23,498 nucleotides of DNA from QHCF01 sp003244275 (GTDB taxonomy: Bacteria > Actinomycetota > Acidimicrobiia > Acidimicrobiales > QHCF01). Position numbers and translations under genes: made by a program. Numbering within the stretch: the stretch's first letter is position 1; the number at the start of each line of letters is the position of its first letter. Under the pieces are notes generated by a model. That model saw nothing but the letters and a program-made list of their open reading frames with translations, was not told the origin of the DNA and did no database searches. Location of the stretch: contig DAIROT010000035.1 in NCBI GenBank assembly GCA_036806345.1, positions 1 to 23,498 of the forward strand, written 5' to 3'. Of the stretch, positions 5,895 to 13,785 are shown piece by piece.

Positions 5895-8240
5895 GTGATC
5901 GAGCACCCGGCCTTCGACGTCGAGCCCTGGTGCCTGCGGGAGACGCAGCTCAACCTGGACGTGTTGGCCCAGGCCGAGTCGGTGTTCGCTCTGTCCAACG
6001 GCCACCTCGGCTGGCGGGGGAACCTGGACGAGGGAGAGCCCCACGGCCTTCCCGGCTCTTACCTGAACGGGGTTCACGAGCTGCGGCCGCTGCCGTATGC
6101 CGAGGCCGGCTACGGCTACCCGGAGTCTGGCCAGACGGTGATCAATGTCACCAATGGCAAGGTCATCCGCCTGTTGGTTGACGACGAGCCCTTCGACGTC
6201 CGTTATGGCGAGCTGACCAGCCACGAGAGGATGCTCGACCTGAGGGCCGGAGTGCTGCGACGCCGGGCCGAGTGGATCTCCCCGGCCGGTTGCGGCGTCC
6301 GAGTCTCGTCCACCCGTCTGGTGTCGTTCGTCCAGCGCTCGGTGGCCGCCATCGAGTACCGAGTGGAGGCGCTCGACTCTCCGGTCCGGGTGGTCCTCCA
6401 GTCAGAGCTGGTGACCAACGAGCAGCTTCCGGCGCCCAACGGTGACCCCCGGGTGTCGGCCGTGTTGGAGGAGCCGCTGCGCTCGGAGGACCATGCCGGA
6501 GGGGGCCTCCGGGCCATGATGGTCCACCGGACGCAGCGAAGCGGCCTGCGGGTAGGGGCGGCCATGGACCATGTGATCGAGGGTCCGCCGTCCATGCAGG
6601 CGGCAACGGAGAGCTTTGCTGACCTGGCCAGGGTGACAGTGACCACCACCCTGGAGCCGGGCCAGGTCCTGCGCCTGGTGAAGTTTGTTACCTACGGCTG
6701 GTCGGCTGAGCGGTCCCTGCCGGCCGTACGGGACCAGGTCGTTGCCGCCCTGACCGGGGCCGTCAAGACCGGCTGGGAGGAGCTGGTCCACGAGCAGCGG
6801 GCTTACCTCGACGACTTCTGGGAGCGGGCCGATGTCGAACTGGACGGCGATCCGGGGATCCAGCACGCCGTGCGGTTCGGGCTGTTCCACGTCCTGCAGG
6901 CCGGAGCCCGGGCCGAAGGGCGGGCCATCCCGGCCAAGGGCCTGACCGGCCCTGGCTACGACGGCCATGCCTTCTGGGACACCGAGACGTTTGTGCTGCC
7001 GGTGCTCACCTACACCGCCCCCCAGGCCGTGGCGGACGCCCTGAGGTGGCGGCACAGCACGTTGCCACTGGCTCGGGAGCGGGCCAGTCAGCTTGGTTTC
7101 AAGGGAGCGGCGTTTCCCTGGCGCACCATCACCGGAGCCGAGTGCTCGAGCTACTGGCCGGCGGGCACTGCCGCCTTTCACATCAACGCCGACATCGCCC
7201 ACGCCGCCAGTCGTTACATGAACGCCACCGGCAACGAGCGGTTCGAGCGCGATGTGGGACTTGAGCTGCTGGTCGAGACGGCCCGGCTCTGGCTCTCACT
7301 AGGCCACTTCGACTCTCACGGCCGGTGGCGAATCGACGGCGTGACTGGGCCGGACGAGTACAGCGCCATCGCCGACAACAACGTCTATACGAACCTCATG
7401 GCCCAGCACAACCTGCGCGGCGCGGCCGACGCTGCCCGACGCCACCCGCAGCAGGCCGGCCAGCTGGGCATCGAGCCACCAGAGCTGGATGCCTGGCAGG
7501 CGGCGGCCGAGGCCATGCTGATTCCGTATGACGAACGACTCGGTGTCCACCCCCAGGCGGAGGCGTTCACCGAGCATCAGGCCTGGGACTTTGCCGCTAC
7601 CTCCGCCGGGCAGTACCCGTTGCTGCTCCACTTCCCTTATTTCGACCTTTACCGCAAGCAGGTGGTCAAGCAGGCCGACCTGGTGTTGGCCATGCACCTG
7701 CACGGTGAGGCCTTCACTGACGAGCAGAAGGCCCGCAACTTCGCCTATTACGAGCAGATAACGGTACGCGACTCCTCACTGTCGGCGTGTACCCAGGCAG
7801 TGATGGCGGCCGAGGTCGGCCACCTGGCTCTGGCCCATGCCTACCTGGCCGAGGCCGCCTTCATGGATCTGGAGGACCTCGAGCACAACACCAGGGACGG
7901 CCTGCACATAGCCTCTCTGGCCGGGGCCTGGATAGCGGTGGTGGCCGGTCTGGCCGGGATGCGGGAACGGGGCGGTGCCCTGTATTTCTGTCCCCGGCTG
8001 CCGGACGACCTCACCCGGCTGGCCTTTGCACTCTCGTTTCGCGGCCGGCGCCTCCGGGTGGAGGTGACCCACGAGGAGGCTGCCTACGGGCTGCTGGCCG
8101 GAGACCCGCTGGAGCTTCACCACCACGGCCAGACTCTGACCGCCACCGCTGCCCGCCGGGCGTCCGCCCCCATCCCACCGGCACCGGATCCCGGTCCCAC
8201 GCCCAGCCAGCCCCCTGGCCGGGAGCCAACGCCCCGCTGA
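5895..8240 (+). CDS. Glycoside hydrolase family 65 disaccharide phosphorylase (trehalose/maltose/kojibiose type)
   Basis: A 781-aa GH65 enzyme. It begins with IEHPAFDVEPWCLRETQLNLD, then ALSNGHLGWRGNLDEGEPHGLPG (N-terminal beta-sandwich), followed by the (alpha/alpha)6 catalytic region with KGLTGPGYDGHAFWDTE, GAAFPWRTITGAECSSYWPAGTAAFHINADIA and the general-acid motif GPDEY (Glu488, in line with Glu487 of Lactobacillus maltose phosphorylase). The family splits alpha-glucosyl disaccharides with phosphate to beta-glucose-1-phosphate plus a sugar. Specificity among trehalose, maltose, kojibiose and nigerose cannot be read here. GTG 5895 is chosen because GGTGA lies 10 nt upstream and family members start just before this motif; the frame is open farther upstream but overlaps pgmB. 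The last 35 or so residues are a Pro-rich tail outside the conserved fold. Confidence 0.92.
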   Translation: MIEHPAFDVEPWCLRETQLNLDVLAQAESVFALSNGHLGWRGNLDEGEPHGLPGSYLNGVHELRPLPYAEAGYGYPESGQTVINVTNGKVIRLLVDDEPFDVRYGELTSHERMLDLRAGVLRRRAEWISPAGCGVRVSSTRLVSFVQRSVAAIEYRVEALDSPVRVVLQSELVTNEQLPAPNGDPRVSAVLEEPLRSEDHAGGGLRAMMVHRTQRSGLRVGAAMDHVIEGPPSMQAATESFADLARVTVTTTLEPGQVLRLVKFVTYGWSAERSLPAVRDQVVAALTGAVKTGWEELVHEQRAYLDDFWERADVELDGDPGIQHAVRFGLFHVLQAGARAEGRAIPAKGLTGPGYDGHAFWDTETFVLPVLTYTAPQAVADALRWRHSTLPLARERASQLGFKGAAFPWRTITGAECSSYWPAGTAAFHINADIAHAASRYMNATGNERFERDVGLELLVETARLWLSLGHFDSHGRWRIDGVTGPDEYSAIADNNVYTNLMAQHNLRGAADAARRHPQQAGQLGIEPPELDAWQAAAEAMLIPYDERLGVHPQAEAFTEHQAWDFAATSAGQYPLLLHFPYFDLYRKQVVKQADLVLAMHLHGEAFTDEQKARNFAYYEQITVRDSSLSACTQAVMAAEVGHLALAHAYLAEAAFMDLEDLEHNTRDGLHIASLAGAWIAVVAGLAGMRERGGALYFCPRLPDDLTRLAFALSFRGRRLRVEVTHEEAAYGLLAGDPLELHHHGQTLTATAARRASAPIPPAPDPGPTPSQPPGREPTPR

Positions 8241-8344
8241 TCGTGGAGGCGACCAGATGGCCTGGAGGTCCCCCAACCGTCAGGGAACAACCGGGAGTGG
8301 ACGGGGGTTGTGACAATCTCAGACTCAACTTTTCGAGGTGCCAC

Positions 8345-10765
8345 ATGCCCAACACGAAGATTGACAGCGTTCTCCCCCTGTTGCCGCTCCCCGGCGGCGT
8401 GCTCCTGCCTGGCATGGTCATCTCCATGGCGGCCGACAGCGACGGGGCCCGGGCGGCGGTCGAAGCGGCGGGACAGGTGGGCGGCCACTTGGTCTGTGTC
8501 CCCCGGGTCGGTGCCGGTTTCGCCAAGGTGGGCGTGGTGGCTGGGGTGGAGGATCTGGCCACCCTGCCCAACGGGACCAGGGCGGTGGCGGTGCGGGCCC
8601 TGTACCGGGGTGTGGTGGGCGCCGGCGTAGCCGGTCCCGGGAGAGCCACTTGGGTCGAGGTCACCGAGGTGGACGATGTGGCGGCCGAGCAGCCGGACCA
8701 GGACGGCGCCATCGAAGAACTGGTTCGCGAGTATCGGGCGGTGGTCGAGTCCATTCTGGAGGCGAGAGGCGCCCGTCCCTGGACTGCTTCCCTGCGCAAC
8801 GTGACCGAGCCGGGAGCCCTGGCTGACACCGCCGGGTACCTGCCGGAGCTGTCCTTCGAGCGCCGCGTCCAGCTGCTGGAGACCATCGACCCGGTGGCCC
8901 GGCTGCGCCTGGCCGTGGGCTGGGCCCGGGACATCCTGGCCGAGGACAGCCTCAAGGAGCGTATCCGCACCGACGTGACCGAGGGCATGGACGCGGCCCA
9001 GCGTCAGTTCCTGCTCCGCCAGCAGCTGGCCGCCATCCGCAAGGAGCTGGGAGAGGACGATGAGGCCGGGCTGGCCGACGAGTACCGGACCAGGCTGGCC
9101 GAGACGCCCCTTCCCGAGAAGGCGCGTCAGGCGGCCAGCCGGGAGATCGAGCGCCTGGACAAGATGAGCGAGGCCAGCCCTGAGCATGGCTGGGTGCGCA
9201 CCTGGTTGGACACCCTGCTGGGCCTGCCGTGGGGCAAGCTGGCCTCCGAGACGGCAGACATTGCCGCCGCCCGGGCCACCCTGGACGCGGATCACCACGG
9301 TCTGGGTGACGTCAAGGACCGCATCATCGAGCACCTGGCCGTGCGCCAGCTGCGCACCGCTCGGGGGCTCGGTCCGGCCGAGGGGCGCGGCGCCGGTTCG
9401 GTGCTGGCGCTGGTGGGTCCCCCGGGGGTGGGCAAGACCTCCCTGGGGGCGTCGGTGGCCCGTGCCCTGGGGCGACCGTTCGTGCGCATGGCCCTGGGCG
9501 GGGTGCGCGACGAGGCCGAGATCCGGGGGCATCGGCGCACCTACGTGGGCGCCCTGCCCGGTCGGGTGGTCAGGGCCATCGAGGAGGCCGGCACCATGAA
9601 CCCGGTCATCTTGCTGGACGAGGTGGACAAGCTGGGTGCCGACTGGAGGGGCGACCCTTCCTCGGCCCTGCTGGAGGTGTTGGACCCGGCCCAGAACCAC
9701 ACCTTCCGGGATCACTACCTCGATGTGGACCTGGACCTGTCCGATGTGGTCTTCCTGGCCACCGCCAACGTGGCCGACACTATCCCGCCCGCCCTCCTGG
9801 ACCGTATGGACGTGGTGCGACTGGATGGCTACACGGAGGACGAAAAGATTGCCATTGCCACCGATCATCTCCTGCCCCGCCAGGTCTCCCGCGCCGGGCT
9901 GGAACCCAGCGAGGTGAGCATCGACCAGGACGCGTTACGGGTGCTGGCCAGCGAGTACACCCGGGAGGCGGGGGTGCGTAGCCTGGAGCGCCACCTGGCC
10001 CGCGTCCTGCGCAAGGTGGCCGCCTCTCTCGCCAGCGGCGCGACTACCGCCCCGGTGAGGGTGGGGCCGGAGCAACTGTCTGGGTACTTGGGACGGCCAC
10101 ACTTCGCTGACCGCCCTGAAGAGCGGCCTGACGGCCCCGGGGCAGCCACTGGGCTGGCCGTCACCGGTGCCGGGGGCGACGTACTGGTGGTGGAAGCGGC
10201 AGCCCTGCCGGCAGGTGTTGGTTCGGGCGGAGGAGGCGGCTGGGGTTCGGGCGGCCTGGTGCTGACCGGCCAGCTTGGCGAGGTCATGAAGGAGTCGGCC
10301 GAGATCGCCCTGTCCTGGGTGCGTTCCCACGCCGTGGCTTTGGACCTCGATCCGGGCGGTGCGCTGTCCGGACGCTTCCACTTCCACGTGCCGGCGGGGG
10401 CGGTGCCCAAGGACGGCCCGTCGGCCGGGGTGACCATGGTCACTGCCCTGGTCAGCCTGCTGCGGGACCAGCCGGTGCGAGCCGGGTTGGCCATGACTGG
10501 TGAGGTGAGCCTCCAGGGGCGCGTCCTGCCGGTGGGCGGCATCAAGCAGAAGGTCCTGGCCGCCCATCGGGCAGGTATGACCGAGGTGATCCTGCCTCAG
10601 GCCAATGGGCCGGACCTCGACGATGTGCCCCAGGCGGTTCGAGAGGACTTGAAGGTCCACCTAGTCAGCCGGCTGGAGGAGGCGGTGGCGGTGGCGATGG
10701 GGCCGCCGCCCGCCCAGGTCATAGCAGCGCAGGAGCCACCTCCCGCCCAGGAGGTGGCGGCATGA
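8345..10765 (+). CDS. lon: ATP-dependent protease Lon (LonA)
   Basis: An 806-aa LonA protease that degrades misfolded and regulatory proteins. The N-terminal substrate-binding domain (PLLPLPGGVLLPGMV) is followed by a helical segment, the AAA+ module with Walker A GPPGVGKT at 358-365 and Walker B VILLDEVDK, and the serine-lysine protease domain: Ser693 in KDGPSAGVTMVTALVSLL and Lys736 in GGIKQKVLAAHRAG, 43 residues apart as in E. coli Lon. A Gly-rich insert (GSGGGGGWGSGG) sits at the start of the protease domain and an Ala/Pro/Gln tail ends the protein. ATG 8345 is chosen because GAGGT (8335-8339) lies 5 nt upstream; the frame runs farther upstream through GH65 coding sequence. No CIRCE or HAIR heat-shock operator is evident in the 104 bp before it. 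Confidence 0.96.
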   Translation: MPNTKIDSVLPLLPLPGGVLLPGMVISMAADSDGARAAVEAAGQVGGHLVCVPRVGAGFAKVGVVAGVEDLATLPNGTRAVAVRALYRGVVGAGVAGPGRATWVEVTEVDDVAAEQPDQDGAIEELVREYRAVVESILEARGARPWTASLRNVTEPGALADTAGYLPELSFERRVQLLETIDPVARLRLAVGWARDILAEDSLKERIRTDVTEGMDAAQRQFLLRQQLAAIRKELGEDDEAGLADEYRTRLAETPLPEKARQAASREIERLDKMSEASPEHGWVRTWLDTLLGLPWGKLASETADIAAARATLDADHHGLGDVKDRIIEHLAVRQLRTARGLGPAEGRGAGSVLALVGPPGVGKTSLGASVARALGRPFVRMALGGVRDEAEIRGHRRTYVGALPGRVVRAIEEAGTMNPVILLDEVDKLGADWRGDPSSALLEVLDPAQNHTFRDHYLDVDLDLSDVVFLATANVADTIPPALLDRMDVVRLDGYTEDEKIAIATDHLLPRQVSRAGLEPSEVSIDQDALRVLASEYTREAGVRSLERHLARVLRKVAASLASGATTAPVRVGPEQLSGYLGRPHFADRPEERPDGPGAATGLAVTGAGGDVLVVEAAALPAGVGSGGGGGWGSGGLVLTGQLGEVMKESAEIALSWVRSHAVALDLDPGGALSGRFHFHVPAGAVPKDGPSAGVTMVTALVSLLRDQPVRAGLAMTGEVSLQGRVLPVGGIKQKVLAAHRAGMTEVILPQANGPDLDDVPQAVREDLKVHLVSRLEEAVAVAMGPPPAQVIAAQEPPPAQEVAA

Positions 10766-10910
10766 GCCTGGCACCCCGACCGGGGCGCGGATCACGACAG
10801 ATGTTCATCCAAACTCCACCTTATGGGTGATGCAGGCAGGTCAGCTCGCCACTAGCGTTGACACAGGCTCAAGCCAGCGGCCGGTCGTTGTCCTACAGAG
10901 AGGATTGAGG

Positions 10911-11294
10911 GTGACCGCTCGACTGCAAGCCTTGAGGACCTTCGAGATGAGCATCGATGTTCCCAACCAGGGCCATCCCGTGGTCAAGCTGCGAGGTGAG
11001 ATCGACCAGGCGAACGTCCCCAAGCTGGAGCGGGGCCTCAATGCGTTGGGGGAGGCGGGCTGGTCGACGATCCTGGTGGATCTGAGCAATACCGCGTTTC
11101 TCGACCTGTCGGGAGCACGGGCCTTGGCAGACGTCCATGCCCACCTGCGCCAAATGGCGGGCGGCTGCCTCATCCTGAGCTCTCCGCCCGCCAACGTGAG
11201 CAGGCTGCTGTCCTTCACTGGTCTGGACCGTCTCTTGGCCCCCTCGATGGACGGACAAGTGCCGCCCGATCTGCGTGAGCGCATCAGCGCCTAA
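10911..11294 (+). CDS. STAS-domain anti-sigma factor antagonist (SpoIIAA/RsbV-like)
   Basis: A 127-aa single STAS-domain protein. It has the GHPVVKLRGEIDQANVPKLE strand-helix start, the LVDLSNTAFLDLSGARAL core and a C-terminal SFTGLDRLLAP helix. Ser67, directly before Gly in DLSG, occupies the position phosphorylated by the anti-sigma kinase in SpoIIAA/RsbV; the usual first Ser is Leu here. Such proteins release a sigma factor when dephosphorylated. No anti-sigma kinase or phosphatase is in the window, so the partner is elsewhere. GTG 10911 is preferred because GAGAGG (10898-10903) lies 7 nt upstream; upstream in-frame ATGs add non-conserved residues. A consensus-like TTGACA occurs at 10858-10863, but no convincing -10 follows at 16-18 nt. 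Confidence 0.85.
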   Translation: MTARLQALRTFEMSIDVPNQGHPVVKLRGEIDQANVPKLERGLNALGEAGWSTILVDLSNTAFLDLSGARALADVHAHLRQMAGGCLILSSPPANVSRLLSFTGLDRLLAPSMDGQVPPDLRERISA

Positions 11295-11314
11295 CTGCTC
11301 CGCCAACAGTTGGG

Positions 11315-12250
11315 CTATGGCTGATCCGAAGATCCAGATAGCACATCCGCCACGCACGGCTTGACCGTGCCTGGCGGACAAGAGAGGTAAAAGCTCGAGT
11401 GATGCCAGCCGTCGGCCTCCTTGCCCACCGGATCGATTCCCTGCTTCTCCAGCTCACCGAGCACGAAGTCCCGCTCGGCGTCGTCAGCGAAGCGGCGCTG
11501 GTGGAACGTTCGGTCGCTCATCTGCTCGGTGACAAATCCGTACCGGGCCAGAACCTCGGCGACCGGCTGGAACGGAACCCAACGAAGGACAAAGGACGCC
11601 ACCCAGCAACCACCGTTGGTGCTGGCATGGTGCAGCAGGCGGTCGAAAGTGCGCTCTGTGATGTAGCCGATCCCACCGGTCACGGTGATCAGGTCCACGG
11701 TGGCGAGGCGCTGGGCCAGGTCCGCACTGGGATCGCCCGTCTCGAGGTTCTCACTGCTGCTCGCCCGGAGCAGTCCGACCCGTTGCGCATAGGCGACGGC
11801 CTGGTCAGCCACATCGAGGCCCAGCACGTCGACCGGACGAGGGCGACGGTGCTCACCGTAGAAGGCGCGGTCGGCTGCGACCAGTTCGTCAGTCGACAGG
11901 GCGGCCAGGTCAGGTGACCGGTAGTGGTCGTAGAGCGCGTCGAGGGTGAGGTCGTGGTTGAGCAGGGCCGCGTTGATGCCATAGGAACAGCAGACATCCA
12001 GCACCGAGATGTCCGGCCGGCCCAGCTGCTGGCGCCGCCGGTCGACCAGATGGGCGAAGATCTCCTCGCCATGGGCTGGCGCCCGGTAATCCAGAGCCCC
12101 TAGCGTGTGGAAATAATCGCGGGGATCGGATTGGTTATAGAGATGGCCGAACTCGGCCTTTCCATTCCCGTCGGATGAGGTCTGGTCAGGGGCGGTCTGG
12201 CTTGGCGAGGGGCGGCTCGGTCCGGAGAATTCTGACACGGTGGCTCCCAT
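11315..12250 (-). CDS. SAM-dependent methyltransferase (class I-like)
   Basis: A protein of up to 311 aa. A low-complexity Ser/Pro/Thr N-terminus (about 1-35) is followed by a conserved-looking FGHLYNQSDPRDYFHTLGALDYRAP segment and then a SAM-binding Rossmann core: VLDVCCSYGINAALL as motif I, VDVLGLDVADQAVAYAQRVGL as the acidic strand, and VDLITVTGGIGYITERTFDRLL as motif IV. The substrate is not identifiable. The start is uncertain: ATG 12250 has no ribosome site, while GTG 12238 has GGGAG 5 nt upstream, and the low-complexity N-terminus would tolerate either. It is divergent from msrA with only a 23-bp gap, and its C-terminal tail encodes the strong hairpin shared with the STAS transcript. 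Confidence 0.75.
   Translation of the reverse strand: MGATVSEFSGPSRPSPSQTAPDQTSSDGNGKAEFGHLYNQSDPRDYFHTLGALDYRAPAHGEEIFAHLVDRRRQQLGRPDISVLDVCCSYGINAALLNHDLTLDALYDHYRSPDLAALSTDELVAADRAFYGEHRRPRPVDVLGLDVADQAVAYAQRVGLLRASSSENLETGDPSADLAQRLATVDLITVTGGIGYITERTFDRLLHHASTNGGCWVASFVLRWVPFQPVAEVLARYGFVTEQMSDRTFHQRRFADDAERDFVLGELEKQGIDPVGKEADGWHHSSFYLSCPPGTVKPCVADVLSGSSDQP
11346..11378. terminator. Strong hairpin, possible bidirectional terminator between convergent genes
   Basis: TCCGCCA-c-GCACGG (11346-11359) pairs with CCGTGC-c-TGGCGGA (11365-11378): 13 bp with a single C-C mismatch and a 5-nt loop. It lies 52 nt after the STAS stop on the plus strand and inside the last codons of the minus-strand methyltransferase, in a tail beyond the conserved fold. 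There is no T-tract, as is common for actinobacterial stem-only terminators. Confidence 0.5.
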
Positions 12251-12273
12251 GCTAGGCGATGGAAAGGGTGTAG

Positions 12274-12924
12274 ATGGTTTTCGGTAGGCACAAGACGCGA
12301 ATGCCCACTCAGGCAGAGGCGCTGACCGGGCGGTCGGAGGCGACGGCCGTTCCCGATCGCCACCTGGTCAACGGCCACCCCCTCAGACCGCCGTTTCCGG
12401 ACGGGATGGAAACGGCAGTATTTGCCATGGGCTGCTTTTGGGGGGCCGAAAGACTGTTCTGGCAGGCCGAGGGAGTCTTTGCCACCGCGGTCGGTTACGC
12501 CGGAGGCCTTACTCCCAATCCCACCTACCACGAGGTGTGCAGCGGGCGTACCGGACACGCCGAAGTGGTATTGGTGGTGTTCGACCCCAGACGGATCAGC
12601 TACCAGGCCCTGTTGGCCATCTTCTGGGAGAGCCACGACCCGACTCAGGGCATGCGCCAGGGCAACGACACCGGTACGCAGTACCGCTCGGCCATCTACG
12701 CCACCAGTGACGCTCAGTCGCAAGCGGCTTTGGGATCACGAGACGCCTACCAGGCGCAGTTGCGGGCGGCGGCTCACGGCCAGATAACCACCGAGATCGG
12801 TGGTCTGGAGAAGTTCTTCTACGCCGAGGACTACCACCAGCAGTACCTGGCTCAGAATCCCGGCGGTTACTGCGGCCTCAAGGGCACCGGAGTGGCCTGT
12901 CCGGTCGGGTTGGCCGCCGGCTGA
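12274..12924 (+). CDS. msrA: Peptide-methionine (S)-S-oxide reductase
   Basis: A 216-aa MsrA. The catalytic motif GCFWGAE has Cys54; VGYAGG, PTYHEVCSGRTGHAEVV, FWESHDPTQGMRQGNDTGTQYRSAIY and FFYAEDYHQQYL follow in the canonical order. Cys200 and Cys209 in the C-terminal YCGLKGTGVACPVG segment are the likely resolving and recycling cysteines for thioredoxin. It repairs methionine-S-sulfoxide in proteins in the cytoplasm. A roughly 45-residue N-terminal extension precedes the core. ATG 12274 has GAAAGGG about 5 nt upstream; ATG 12301 is an alternative. It is the first of four same-strand genes, of which at least the flavoprotein reductase appears to have its own promoter. Confidence 0.95.
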   Translation: MVFGRHKTRMPTQAEALTGRSEATAVPDRHLVNGHPLRPPFPDGMETAVFAMGCFWGAERLFWQAEGVFATAVGYAGGLTPNPTYHEVCSGRTGHAEVVLVVFDPRRISYQALLAIFWESHDPTQGMRQGNDTGTQYRSAIYATSDAQSQAALGSRDAYQAQLRAAAHGQITTEIGGLEKFFYAEDYHQQYLAQNPGGYCGLKGTGVACPVGLAAG

Positions 12925-12953
12925 GCGATGCTCGGCCCGGGTAAGACGGTTCC

Positions 12954-13226
12954 ATGAGCGAGATCGTGGTCTCACCGCTGGGAGCAGGGGCATACCGGGT
13001 CGAGGTGAGGGAGGGATCGAGGATCTCTCATCACCAGGTGGAGGTGCCGGACGGCTTTGCCGACGGACTGGTTCCCGGGGCCGACGCGGCCAGGATCGTT
13101 CAGGAGTCGTTCGCCTTCTTGTTGGAGCGAGAGCCAGCCACCTCCATCCTGGCGAACTTCGCCCTACCTGTCATCGGCGACTACTTCCCCGAGTATCGCT
13201 CGGAGCTGAGCCGCCGGCTGCGCTGA
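12954..13226 (+). CDS. Small conserved protein of unknown function
   Basis: A 90-aa soluble protein. An N-terminal beta-rich part (IVVSPLGAGAYRVEVREG, SHHQVEVPDG) precedes a C-terminal helical part with RIVQESFAFLLEREPATSILANFALPVIGDYFPEYRSEL. The LLEREP-SIL-F-L-VI-YFPEY pattern resembles short uncharacterised bacterial proteins I have seen annotated only as hypothetical. No catalytic residues or metal ligands stand out. A TAAGAC hexamer 6 nt before ATG 12954 could be an imperfect -10 for a leaderless message. It sits 29 nt after msrA and 33 nt before the phosphoesterase, so co-expression with either is possible. No function is assigned. Confidence 0.75.
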   Translation: MSEIVVSPLGAGAYRVEVREGSRISHHQVEVPDGFADGLVPGADAARIVQESFAFLLEREPATSILANFALPVIGDYFPEYRSELSRRLR

Positions 13227-13259
13227 GCAGTCGGTTCGGACTGGGGCTCGGCGGATGAC

Positions 13260-13775
13260 ATGCACCTGGTGATCCTGGGCGACACCCATATCCCCGGTCG
13301 GGCCCGAGAGCTGGCGCCCGAGCTATGGACCGCACTCAGTGACGCTGACGCCGTGCTCCACACCGGCGACTGGACCGAAGTTGGCCTTCTGGACCAGCTT
13401 GCGCCGCGGTGCAACCGTCTGGTGGCAGTCTTCGGCAACAACGACGACGCCGAGCTGCGGGCGCGCCTGCCTGAGGTGGCCAGGGTCGAGCTGGCTGGGG
13501 TGCGCTTCGTGGTGGTCCACGAGACTGGCCCAGCATCTGGTCGTGAGAAGAGGTGCAAAGCCAGGTTTCCCGACGCCGACGTTGTGGTGTTCGGCCACAG
13601 CCATGTCCCGTGGGACTCGACCGCGTCAGGTGACCTTCGTCTGCTCAACCCCGGTTCTCCCACCGATCGGCGTCGCCAGCCAGCGTGCACCTTCATGGAG
13701 GCCGAGGTCGCCGACGGGCTGCTGGTAGGCGTCCAGTTGCGTCAGGTGTCGCCCGAAAGGCGTCCGCGACATTAG
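13260..13775 (+). CDS. YfcE/MJ0936-type metallophosphoesterase
   Basis: A 171-aa calcineurin-like phosphoesterase with the complete two-metal motif set: GDTH (Asp8, His10), GDW (Asp37), GNND (Asn61), His87 in VVVHETG, GHSHVPW (His113, His115) and a downstream NPGSP loop. This compact architecture is the YfcE family, whose members hydrolyse phosphodiester or phosphomonoester model substrates with Mn2+ or similar metals; the physiological substrate is unknown. ATG 13260 has a weak GGCGGA just upstream. Its TAG stop (13773-13775) provides the first three bases of the probable -10 hexamer of the next gene. Confidence 0.9.
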   Translation: MHLVILGDTHIPGRARELAPELWTALSDADAVLHTGDWTEVGLLDQLAPRCNRLVAVFGNNDDAELRARLPEVARVELAGVRFVVVHETGPASGREKRCKARFPDADVVVFGHSHVPWDSTASGDLRLLNPGSPTDRRRQPACTFMEAEVADGLLVGVQLRQVSPERRPRH

Positions 13776-13778
13776 CGT
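13773..13778 (+). promoter_or_regulatory. Putative -10 element for leaderless disulfide-reductase transcript
   Basis: TAGCGT (TANNNT) ends 7 nt before ATG 13786. It overlaps the stop codon of the preceding gene. No strong Shine-Dalgarno sequence is present. Confidence 0.4.
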
Positions 13779-13785
13779 CGGGGTC

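Noticed and set aside
8241..8344. Possible heat-shock operator (CIRCE or HAIR) before lon; also ACAACC/GGTTGT inverted repeat at 8287-8311
   Set aside because: Only a partial half-site-like ACTCAA is present with no matching partner, and the 6-bp stem with a 13-nt loop is too weak to call.
8117..9868. A 583-codon minus-strand open frame opposite lon
   Set aside because: It is antisense to the unambiguous Lon motifs and has the low-complexity composition expected from high-GC third-position bias. It shows no recognisable domain.
10762..10830. A 22-codon frame starting with ATGA overlap at the lon stop
   Set aside because: It is very short and has no recognisable features; the overlap is probably chance.
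10858..10863. TTGACA as a -35 box for the STAS gene
   Set aside because: The hexamer is perfect, but no acceptable -10 lies 16-18 nt downstream, so I did not call a promoter.
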